Below are positions 1 through 5,663 of a DNA stretch of 8,831 nt, one piece after another. Both the position numbers and the translations under genes were made by a program. Location of the stretch: contig JACQUC010000244.1 of NCBI GenBank assembly GCA_016210495.1, forward strand, positions 1 through 8,831, given 5' to 3'. Under the pieces are notes generated by a model, which made no database searches, had not been told where the DNA came from, and saw nothing but the letters and a program-made list of their open reading frames with translations. The stretch comes from Chloroflexota bacterium. GTDB lineage: Bacteria; Chloroflexota; FW602-bin22; JACPRP01. Position 1 is the stretch's first letter; every line of letters begins with the position of its first letter.

Positions 1-18
1 ACCTTGGTCCGTGTCCAT
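1..18 (-). CDS. Start of a divergent gene, cut by the left edge
   Basis: Reading the minus strand, an ATG at 18-16 opens six codons (M-D-T-D-Q-G) before the window ends. It is preceded by AAAGGAGAG, a strong Shine-Dalgarno sequence five bases upstream of the ATG, which is the main reason to believe it. It would be transcribed divergently from the GMC oxidoreductase at 187, with about 170 bp between the two starts. Nothing can be said about its product. I found no convincing -35/-10 pair in either direction between 19 and 186, so this gap holds no other feature I can support. Confidence 0.5.
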
Positions 19-186
19 TGGCTCTCCTTTCATCTACAACATTCAAGGAGAGCGGGAAGCCCTACTAACTATCGTACCACAAATTGCCCTTTATTACGCA
101 TAACGTTTCACATCCGTTGACGCCGTAGACAGATTTCTCCACCGTTTTGCCGCAATCCTGCGTACAGTACCAATAAGGCAGGGGGC

Positions 187-2172
187 ATGGGCGAGGAAGG
201 CGGATTTCTAACCCGAGAGGAACTGGCCACCCTAACGGCGATCTGCGACACGCTGATCCCAGCGATCGAGGGCGAGGAGCCGGCAGAGCTGTTTCGTCGG
301 GGAGCCAGCGATCTCGGCGTGCCGGAGCTGGTCGCGCAGGGCATCGCGCTGGCCGACCCGGCGCAGCGCGCGCAGTTCAGGCAACTGCTCGGTCTGTTCG
401 ACAATCGGCTGGCAAACGCGGTGCTGGCAGGTCAGTTCCGGCGGTTTGGCGACCTCGCGCCGGAGGCGCGGGAGGCGTGTCTGCGCGGGTGGGCCGAGAG
501 CGGGATCGGGCAGCGGCGGATGGGATTCCAGGCGCTAAAGCGCCTCGCCTGCTTCATCTTCTACAGCGCGCACGGCGCAAACGGGAATCCGGTCTGGCCG
601 GCCATCGGCTACGAGGCCCCCGCCGCACCACCGCAGCACCGACCGCGCGAGATACGAACCGTGGATGTGACCGGGGACGTAACCTTCGAGGCAGAGGTGT
701 GCGTCGTCGGCTCGGGCGCGGGGGGTGCCGTGGTTGCCGCCGAGCTGGCCGCGGCCGGACACGCCGTCCTGGTGCTCGAAAAAGGCGGCTATTTCGACGA
801 GGCGGACTTCCGGAACCGCGAGCTCGAGGGGATGCGCGATCTCTACCTCGATCACGGTATGGCGGCCACGCGGAACATCGGCATGTCGCTGCTGGCCGGA
901 AGCTGTCTGGGCGGGGGCACGGTGATCAACGACAGCACGTGTATCCGGCCACCGCTGGAGCTGCTGGAGGAATGGGAGCGCCCGCATGGCGTGAGCGGAC
1001 TGACCGGACCGGACATGCAGGCTAGCCTGGATGCCGTCGAGGCGCGCCTGCACGTCAACGACGCCGAGAGCAGGCACAACGCCAACAACGCGGTCCTGGC
1101 GCGGGGCTGCGAGGCCCTGGGCTACAAGGTCGGCACGGTCCGCCGCAACGTGCAGGGTTGCAAGAAGTCCGGTTTCTGCAACTACGGCTGCCAGGAGGGC
1201 GCCAAGCAATCGGCGCTAGTGACCTTTCTGCGCGATGCGCAGCGACGAGGCGCTCATTTCGTGGTGAATTGCGACGCAGAGCGGGTACGCCACCAGGGCG
1301 GACGAGTGACGGGGGTCGAGGCACGGGCAAAGGATGCGGCCACAGACAAGCTCCACCGGATCACCGTGCAGGCATCAACGGTGGTGTTGGCAGCCGGCGG
1401 CATCAACACGCCGGCGATCCTGATGCGCTCGGGGCTCTCCCATCCGGCGCTGGGTCGGCACCTGCACCTGCACCCCATTGCGGCGGTGCTGGGCATCTTC
1501 CCGGAGCCCATCGAGCCCTGGAAAGGAGCGGCACAGACTGCCTACTGCGACCATTTCAGCCGCGCCGACGGCCCGTATGGCTTTATGTTGGAGATGTCGG
1601 CGGCTCATCCTGGCCTGGCCGGGCTAGGCCTCCCGTGGCACTCGGGGGTGCAGCACAAGCGGCGGATGCTGAAGGTGAGGCATACGGCGGTGATGATCGC
1701 GATCACGCGGGATCGGGACACGGGACGAATTGCCTTGAGCAAGGCCGGCAACCCGATCGTGGAGTACTGGCCGTCGGCTTACGATAGCGCGCAGATAGCG
1801 AGGGGGCAATACGAAGCGGCACGGGTGCTGGCGGCCGCGGGGGCGCTCGAGGTGGAGACGCTGCACACCCCCGCCGTGCGCTGGGCCCGCGAGGACGGAG
1901 AGGCAGGTCTGCGCGTATTTGGCGGTGCACTCGCGCAAAAAGGCGTGCATCCCAACCGGCTGTTCCTGGTCAGTGCCCACCAGATGGGCAGTTGCCGGAT
2001 GGGCGGCGACCGCCGGCGAACGGTGGCGAACCCCGAGGGCGAGATCTACGGATTGCGGGGCCTCTTCGTCGCCGACGGTAGCGTCTTTCCCTCGGCTTCG
2101 GGCGTGAATCCCATGATCAGCATCATGGGCCTGGCCCATCGCACGGCGCAGTTTGTGAAGGCCCGGCTGTGA
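187..2172 (+). CDS. GMC-family FAD-dependent oxidoreductase, long-chain alcohol oxidase type
   Basis: Predicted flavoprotein of 661 residues that oxidises an alcohol group; the substrate is unknown (long-chain alcohol and sterol-type substrates are typical of relatives). Residues about 8-140 resemble the gluconate 2-dehydrogenase subunit 3 / alcohol oxidase N-terminal helical region. The FAD-binding Rossmann motif GSGAGG is at 175-180 with the ribose-binding acidic residue in VLEKGG (about 196-201). A GMC signature GGGTVIN lies at 242-248. A cysteine-rich loop, C325-x5-C331-x3-C335 followed by GAKQS, is seen in this subfamily. The C-terminal catalytic pair is visible as His598 (SAHQMGSCRMG) and Asn641 (GVNPM). 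There is no signal peptide or Tat motif, so it is probably cytosolic. The ATG at 187 follows a purine-rich AGGCAGGGGG. The length fits long-chain alcohol oxidases rather than the roughly 550-residue choline dehydrogenase type. It appears to be a single-gene transcription unit. Confidence 0.9.
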   Translation: MGEEGGFLTREELATLTAICDTLIPAIEGEEPAELFRRGASDLGVPELVAQGIALADPAQRAQFRQLLGLFDNRLANAVLAGQFRRFGDLAPEAREACLRGWAESGIGQRRMGFQALKRLACFIFYSAHGANGNPVWPAIGYEAPAAPPQHRPREIRTVDVTGDVTFEAEVCVVGSGAGGAVVAAELAAAGHAVLVLEKGGYFDEADFRNRELEGMRDLYLDHGMAATRNIGMSLLAGSCLGGGTVINDSTCIRPPLELLEEWERPHGVSGLTGPDMQASLDAVEARLHVNDAESRHNANNAVLARGCEALGYKVGTVRRNVQGCKKSGFCNYGCQEGAKQSALVTFLRDAQRRGAHFVVNCDAERVRHQGGRVTGVEARAKDAATDKLHRITVQASTVVLAAGGINTPAILMRSGLSHPALGRHLHLHPIAAVLGIFPEPIEPWKGAAQTAYCDHFSRADGPYGFMLEMSAAHPGLAGLGLPWHSGVQHKRRMLKVRHTAVMIAITRDRDTGRIALSKAGNPIVEYWPSAYDSAQIARGQYEAARVLAAAGALEVETLHTPAVRWAREDGEAGLRVFGGALAQKGVHPNRLFLVSAHQMGSCRMGGDRRRTVANPEGEIYGLRGLFVADGSVFPSASGVNPMISIMGLAHRTAQFVKARL

Positions 2173-2197
2173 GGCGCCGCAGCGATGACGTCATTCT

Positions 2198-2223
2198 GTA
2201 GAGACGACCCGGCGGGTCGTCTC
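2198..2223 (+). repeat. Palindromic repeat A, perfect 10-bp stem
   Basis: GAGACGACCC (2201-2210), loop GGC, then GGGTCGTCTC (2214-2223) form a perfect stem with a three-base loop, 29 bases after the GMC stop codon. There is no following T-tract, so it is not a standard intrinsic terminator, though it could protect or end the transcript in another way. It matches 23 of 26 bases with the reverse complement of 2489-2514. Confidence 0.8.
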
Positions 2224-2283
2224 AGGGGCATCAACTTGAGATCAACGCCGCTTTGGACGACACCGGCTGAAGACGCAGGTAAC

Positions 2284-2308
2284 GTAGGGGCGAACGGCGT
2301 TCGCCCTC
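2284..2308 (+). repeat. Palindromic repeat B, 8-bp stem
   Basis: GGGCGAAC (2288-2295), loop GGC, GTTCGCCC (2299-2306), preceded by GTAG. A nearly identical unit lies in inverted orientation at 2411-2435. I associate this sequence type with dispersed repeats in Chloroflexota and some cyanobacteria; a genome-wide count would settle that. Confidence 0.8.
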
Positions 2309-2340
2309 GCCGTTTGCACGAAGGTGTGAGAACTCGACTT

Positions 2341-2359
2341 GTACACCGATGCGGTGCAC
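2341..2359. repeat. Small central hairpin
   Basis: GTACACCG (2341-2348) and CGGTGCAC (2352-2359) pair at seven of eight positions around a three-base loop, ATG. It lies at the approximate centre of the nested A-B-B'-A' arrangement. Confidence 0.5.
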
Positions 2360-2390
2360 CGGACTGACGTTTTGCACTCGACATACGTGT

Positions 2391-2409
2391 CGGTCCGATC
2401 GTGGGACCG
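2391..2409. repeat. Small hairpin, 6-bp stem
   Basis: CGGTCC (2391-2396) and GGACCG (2404-2409) pair perfectly around a seven-base loop. It sits immediately before repeat B'. Short stems of this size can arise by chance in GC-rich DNA, so its meaning rests on its place inside the repeat cluster. Confidence 0.35.
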
Positions 2410-2410
2410 T

Positions 2411-2435
2411 TGGGGCGAACGCCGTTCGCCCCTAC
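2411..2435 (-). repeat. Palindromic repeat B', inverted copy of B
   Basis: GGGGCGAAC (2412-2420), loop GCC, GTTCGCCCC (2424-2432), then TAC. The 9-bp stem is perfect. Its reverse complement starts GTAGGGGCGAACGGC, the same start as unit B at 2284, so the two copies face each other. Confidence 0.8.
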
Positions 2436-2488
2436 ATTATGATGGTCGAACGCCAGCGGGCATGAAGATTGCGTAGGTTGGTGCCTAT

Positions 2489-2514
2489 GAGACGCCCCAC
2501 CGGGTTGTCTCTAC
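2489..2514 (-). repeat. Palindromic repeat A', degenerate inverted copy of A
   Basis: The reverse complement of this segment aligns without gaps to 2198-2223 with 23 of 26 identities. Two of the three differences break the stem, so this copy pairs less well than A. It ends 24 bases short of the OsmC stop codon. Confidence 0.7.
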
Positions 2515-2538
2515 GGGATTGGCCGATCAACCGACCTG

Positions 2539-2982
2539 CTATTTTTCCAGGGTCGCTTCCACGGTCAGGGCAACGTTCCCTTTCAGGGCTTGCGAAACGG
2601 GGCAGCCATCTTTGGCCGCCTCTGCTGCCTGCTGGAAGCCGGCCGGGTCGATGCCGGTTACCCAGCCACGGACGCTCAGCTTGCTAGAGGCAATGCGCCA
2701 GCCGGTTGAAACCTTGTCGAAGGCAAGCTCGGCGGTGACCTCGAGCTTTTGCGGCGGCGTGCCGGCTCGACCCAGACCGGCGGATAGGGCCATGGCGAAG
2801 CAACTGGCGTGCGCGGCGGCTATCAGCTCCTCGGGGCTTGTGCGCCCGTCGGCCACCTCGGTCCTGGCGACCCAGCTCACGGGCAGATCGGCGAAGGATC
2901 GGCTGGTGGCGGCGCTGACGACGCCAGAGCCTGACATCAGGTCACCCTGCCAGGTGACGACGGCGCGGCGGATGGCTGGCAT
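2539..2982 (-). CDS. OsmC/Ohr-family peroxiredoxin
   Basis: A 147-residue cytosolic protein of the OsmC/Ohr family, thiol-dependent peroxidases that reduce organic hydroperoxides. The two redox cysteines are in place: Cys61 in the helix AAHASCFAMAL, and Cys127 in KDGCPVSQAL, 66 residues later as in characterised OsmC proteins. A glutamate pair (Glu51/Glu52) lies ahead of Cys61 and Arg40 is a candidate for the residue that activates the peroxidatic thiol. The length and the N-terminal AVVTWQGDL...GSG strand region are closer to OsmC than to Ohr. The ATG at 2982 has a strong Shine-Dalgarno AGGAGGTG six bases upstream. A promoter with an extended -10 lies at 3040-3068. Monocistronic as far as the neighbours show; the gene upstream and the one downstream are on the other strand. 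Confidence 0.92.
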   Translation of the reverse strand: MPAIRRAVVTWQGDLMSGSGVVSAATSRSFADLPVSWVARTEVADGRTSPEELIAAAHASCFAMALSAGLGRAGTPPQKLEVTAELAFDKVSTGWRIASSKLSVRGWVTGIDPAGFQQAAEAAKDGCPVSQALKGNVALTVEATLEK

Positions 2983-3039
2983 AAAGCACCTCCTGGTAAG
3001 ATAGAGCTAGGTATTCGTCACTTCGATGTCTACATGTTT

Positions 3040-3068
3040 ATTGTAACACGAAAGCACGCTAACGTCTG
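3040..3068 (-). promoter_or_regulatory. Probable promoter of the OsmC gene, extended -10
   Basis: On the minus strand TACAAT (3045-3040) is preceded by TGT, giving an extended -10 (TGn) element. Seventeen bases further upstream is CAGACG (3068-3063), a weak -35 that keeps only the central GAC. The predicted transcript starts near 3033, leaving a leader of about 50 bases before the ATG at 2982. The -35 region lies in the outer arm of the inverted-repeat element 3063-3170. Confidence 0.5.
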
Positions 3069-3170
3069 AACCGCTGATATGCGCAGATTACGGGATTACG
3101 CTGATTACCAGGGGGCGCCGACATTGAGCATCTGCGAAACCCCAAATCTGCGTTATCTGAGGTTCAGACG
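3063..3170. repeat. Inverted-repeat element of 108 bp
   Basis: The outer ten bases are a perfect inverted repeat: CGTCTGAACC at 3063-3072 and GGTTCAGACG at 3161-3170. Pairing continues inward imperfectly to about 3104 and 3130, including a shared CGCAGATT block, with roughly nine mismatches and one gap over about 41 bases per arm. The unpaired centre is about 25 bases. It has no coding content, and I see no obvious target-site duplication at its edges. The ATCTGCG/GATTACG words resemble dispersed intergenic repeats found in some Chloroflexota genomes, which is from memory and not tested. Confidence 0.65.
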
Positions 3171-3251
3171 ATTTGGCGGCGGGCTATCAAGGGCACGGCT
3201 GGAGAACACGTCAACCCCAAAGCACGCAAAGAACGCAAAAGGAATTTGGAT

Positions 3252-3848
3252 GTGGATGGGTTGCCTTTGAAGGGAAAGATTGGCAGGCGGCTGTTCCACG
3301 TGGCCGGGGGCTGCGTGCTGCCGCTGGCCGCGCTGGTGCTGCCGCGCGAGTGGCTGCTCCTGTTTGCTGGCACGGTGACCGCGATCTTTGTGCTGGCCGA
3401 GGCCCTGCGGCTGCTGTTTCCGCCGGTGAACCGCAGGCTGGTCAGCCTGTTCACGCCCTCGGGAGCTTTCAAAGAGGGAGAGGCGGCGAGGCCCATCGGG
3501 TCGACCTACTACCTGCTGGGGGCATTCGTGACCTTCCTGTTGTTTCCGCGGGACGTCGCAATCGCGGCGGTGCTCTTCGTGGCGGTCGGGGACGCCGCCG
3601 CCGCCACGTTTGGCGAGCGCTTCGGAACACGGAAGATCGGCCACAAGAGCCTCGAGGGAACGGCTGCCTTCTTCGCCTCCGCGCTCGCCATCGGCCTCGT
3701 GCTGATCTGGGCCGGCCTTGACCTCAGGTGGGCCGCCGTGGCCACAGGCGCGCTGGTAGCGGCGATCATGGAACTACTGCCCTTGCCCGTCGATGACAAC
3801 CTGACTATCCCGCTGGCGAGCGCGCTGGCGATGGTGCTTGTGCCGTAG
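3252..3848 (+). CDS. Membrane CTP-dependent polyprenol/diacylglycerol kinase family protein
   Basis: A 198-residue integral membrane protein of the dolichol kinase / phytol kinase / DGK1 superfamily, which phosphorylates a lipid alcohol, usually with CTP. About six hydrophobic segments are visible (near residues 15-30, 33-55, 86-111, 138-157, 160-178 and 184-197). Family motifs are present: the RRLFH opening, Gly113-Asp114 in VGDAAAATFG, Lys132-Ser133 and Glu135-Gly136 in HKSLEGT, and the final ELLPLPVDDN with Asp181-Asp182-Asn183 before the last membrane segment. Whether the substrate is a polyprenol, a phytol-like alcohol or diacylglycerol cannot be told. There is no in-frame ATG. I chose GTG 3252 because AAGGAA (3239-3244) lies seven bases upstream; TTG 3246 is in frame but only one base from it, and TTG 3261 is another option. 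The gene ends four bases before the stop of the convergent lipoprotein gene. Confidence 0.82.
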   Translation: MDGLPLKGKIGRRLFHVAGGCVLPLAALVLPREWLLLFAGTVTAIFVLAEALRLLFPPVNRRLVSLFTPSGAFKEGEAARPIGSTYYLLGAFVTFLLFPRDVAIAAVLFVAVGDAAAATFGERFGTRKIGHKSLEGTAAFFASALAIGLVLIWAGLDLRWAAVATGALVAAIMELLPLPVDDNLTIPLASALAMVLVP

Positions 3849-3852
3849 TTGC

Positions 3853-5301
3853 TTACCTCCCGCGAGTCAACAACGCGGCGCTCTCGGAGAAGAGCCGATC
3901 TGACGGCGCAAGCTCGGCGGCCTTACTTACGTCGGCCAGGGCCTCCTGGCTTACCGGCCTGTTTTGTCGCAGAGCGTCCAGGTTGCGGGCCCAGCCCCGG
4001 ATAAAGTAGGCCGCTGCCAGATCGGGCTTGACTGCGATCGCCCTGGTGGCTGCGTCGATAGAGGCATTGGCCAGTTGCTCCTCCGCGCCTTCGGCAACCG
4101 TGCTGACGACCAGAGGCGTGCGCCTATCGAATATCTGCGCGGCGGAGTATCTCCGCATCACGTCGACCGCCGCAGGATAATCCCCGTAAAAGACATTATC
4201 GAGAATCGGGTACGGCTTCAGCTTCACCTGCTCGGCCCTGCCTGCCGCGTGCAGGCGGATCAGGGCGGCATCCCACAGAGCTTCCTGGTTGGATGCGCCG
4301 AGGGTCTTGATCTGATCGACCAGCCCACCCGCATCCTTCCACAGCCCGGCATTGGCGAGATCAACCCCCCTATCGGTGACGCGCTTGAGCTCGGACGGCG
4401 CCGAGGCCGGCAGCTTCGCCAGCTTGACCTCGACCATCCGCGTGCCGTCCCAGCGCATTACGACGGCGTTGTACAGGCTGACGCCCGTTGCATAGGCGAA
4501 TACGTAGTAGTCGCTCGCGTCCAGAATTGCTTCCAAGATACCGTCGCCGTTCAGATCCGCCAGACTGCCGGTCCCAGGCTTGGCGTTCCCGTGCGATACC
4601 TCGGTGCGAAGCTCCTTACCGTCGAAGCGCAGAAGATAGAATGCGCCGCCGTGGGCGCCCACGCCACCTTCCAACGTGAACCAGACGTTACTCGGCTCGA
4701 CCCGAACTCGACTGACCGAAGCCCGATTCACGTAGTCAACCTCCTTCAGATCCGTCCGCGCGAGGCGCACCCAGCGTCCGTCCGAGAACCTGTAGACCGC
4801 CAGGAAATGGCTCTGGTTGAGAGTGAAATCGGGCATGCCGTAGGTGAAGGCCACCCACAGGGGCTGGCTGTCCTGGCCATTTCCAACCGACAGAACCTCC
4901 ACACCCTCGAACCCCGGTCCAGCCGGTGGCGCCTTGAGCGAACCGGCAGCGGGAGTGGGCCGGGAACCGGACACGCCGGCAAACAGCTCGGTGGCCAAGG
5001 TGATCGTGGACACGCGCGAGACGCTTACGGTTGGGGCGGCCGTGGGACGCGGCGGCGCGACGGTAGGCTTGGCTGCGGCGGGAGCGGCCGGAGTTGGCGG
5101 GAGGGTGGGGTTCGGCTTAGCTGGCGCGGGTGTAGCCGCCACAACCAGAGTGGCAATCGAGCTCGGTGCAGGCGGTAGGGCGGCCGTAATGGCCGGAGAC
5201 GGGGTGACATCGCCGGCACGCGTCGCCTCCAGCGAGGTGGTGGAAGTAGAGCACGATGCGAGGAGCAGCGACAGCGCAAGCAGCATACCAGTCAGTTTCA
5301 T
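3853..5301 (-). CDS. Lipoprotein with Pro/Ala/Thr-rich linker and C-terminal helical repeats
   Basis: A 482-residue predicted lipoprotein. A short basic N-terminus and hydrophobic stretch end in the lipobox LLASC, with lipid attachment predicted at Cys17. Residues about 30-125 are low-complexity and rich in Pro, Ala, Thr and Val, typical of a flexible surface linker. Residues about 130-295 are beta-rich with aromatic strands (for example LWVAFTYG and FYLLRFDGK). They contain DLNGDGILE at 249-257, an Asp-x-Asn-x-Asp-Gly loop like the calcium-binding loops of FG-GAP/VCBS repeats. Residues about 405-475 look like TPR-type helical repeats (an ANASIDAATRAIAVKPDLAA stretch with Ala/Pro spacing). 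No catalytic motif is recognised, so the function is unknown; surface binding is the cautious guess. The ATG at 5301 follows GGAGGTG, five bases upstream, and a near-consensus promoter lies at 5377-5405. Its stop is four bases from that of the kinase gene. Confidence 0.85.
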   Translation of the reverse strand: MKLTGMLLALSLLLASCSTSTTSLEATRAGDVTPSPAITAALPPAPSSIATLVVAATPAPAKPNPTLPPTPAAPAAAKPTVAPPRPTAAPTVSVSRVSTITLATELFAGVSGSRPTPAAGSLKAPPAGPGFEGVEVLSVGNGQDSQPLWVAFTYGMPDFTLNQSHFLAVYRFSDGRWVRLARTDLKEVDYVNRASVSRVRVEPSNVWFTLEGGVGAHGGAFYLLRFDGKELRTEVSHGNAKPGTGSLADLNGDGILEAILDASDYYVFAYATGVSLYNAVVMRWDGTRMVEVKLAKLPASAPSELKRVTDRGVDLANAGLWKDAGGLVDQIKTLGASNQEALWDAALIRLHAAGRAEQVKLKPYPILDNVFYGDYPAAVDVMRRYSAAQIFDRRTPLVVSTVAEGAEEQLANASIDAATRAIAVKPDLAAAYFIRGWARNLDALRQNRPVSQEALADVSKAAELAPSDRLFSESAALLTRGR

Positions 5302-5376
5302 ACGATCACCTCCGCCAACACAATAACGAGCGAACAGACCGCCAGCCTTTTCAGCGCCGTTGCTTTCACAACCCGC

Positions 5377-5405
5377 AGTATACCGGGAGCGGGCAGCCAG
5401 GTCAA
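5377..5405 (-). promoter_or_regulatory. Near-consensus promoter of the lipoprotein gene
   Basis: On the minus strand TTGACC (5405-5400) and TATACT (5382-5377) are separated by exactly 17 bases, each five of six to the housekeeping sigma consensus. Transcription should start near 5370, giving a leader of about 69 bases to the ATG at 5301. This is the best promoter match in the window and suggests constitutive, fairly strong expression. Confidence 0.75.
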
Positions 5406-5532
5406 GCGGATTTCTAGGGTCTGATTACTAGGATTCCTCCGAATACTTACTGCGCTTCCTACGATAGACTCCACACACCTGCTGAATCAGCGTGCAGTCT
5501 TGCTACCCCAGCTCGACGTTTGCTCAGCACTA

Positions 5533-5561
5533 TTTCCACCTTTCCGGCCCTGTGGTAAAAT
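5533..5561 (+). promoter_or_regulatory. Probable promoter of the synthase-like/thiolase operon
   Basis: TTTCCA (5533-5538), a 17-base spacer and TAAAAT (5556-5561) preceded by TGG form a -35 and an extended -10. The predicted start near 5568 leaves a leader of roughly 95 bases before the ATG at 5664. Confidence 0.55.
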
Positions 5562-5663
5562 ACGTCTACCCTAATCGATTTACGAGGCACGCCTGGTGCG
5601 ACGGGCGGCGGCCTGGATTTGATGGTGATGTTACCCAGGAGACAACTACTGAGGAGACAGCCA

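Larger units (their letters stand above)
2173..2538. repeat. Gene-free stretch built of nested palindromic repeats
   Basis: This 366-bp gap between the GMC oxidoreductase and the OsmC gene has no credible coding region. It holds two pairs of short palindromic repeats in nested inverted order: A at 2198-2223, B at 2284-2308, B' at 2411-2435 and A' at 2489-2514. Two further small hairpins (2341-2359 and 2391-2409) lie near the centre. The midpoints of the A/A' and B/B' pairs are both close to 2356-2360, so the whole segment is roughly symmetrical. The two flanking genes converge here, so the structures sit at the 3' ends of both transcripts. Confidence 0.75.
5302..5663. other. Divergent intergenic region with promoters on both strands
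   Basis: This 362-bp gap separates the minus-strand lipoprotein gene from the plus-strand acyl-CoA operon. It contains one good promoter in each direction (5377-5405 minus and 5533-5561 plus). About 125 bases lie between the two -35 elements, in which I see no clear operator. The plus-strand leader is about 95 bases long and ends with two copies of AGGAGACA, at 5637-5644 and 5652-5659; the second is placed correctly for the ATG at 5664. Confidence 0.6.

Noticed and set aside
117..145. Promoter for the GMC gene using TTGACG at 117-122
   Set aside because: No acceptable -10 hexamer lies 15-19 bases downstream; the region there reads CACCG-type GC-rich sequence.
535..1209. Open frame of 224 codons on the minus strand inside the GMC oxidoreductase
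   Set aside because: Overlaps the FAD-binding coding region of a clear family member and has no supporting features.
2198..2223. Intrinsic terminator after the GMC oxidoreductase
   Set aside because: The hairpin is strong but is followed by AGGGGCATC and not by a T-tract, and it recurs in inverted form as a repeat.
2198..2514. CRISPR array
   Set aside because: There are only two copies of each of two different units, inverted and not direct, with unequal spacing and no cas genes.
3964..5178. Long open frame (404 codons) on the plus strand opposite the lipoprotein gene
   Set aside because: The opposite strand has a lipobox, strong ribosome site and near-consensus promoter; this frame has none of these.
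5619..5663. N-terminal extension of the synthase-like protein from TTG 5619
   Set aside because: The added residues are Arg/Gln-rich and unlike the family, which begins at the strand IIGTGAYIP; the best-placed ribosome site serves ATG 5664.
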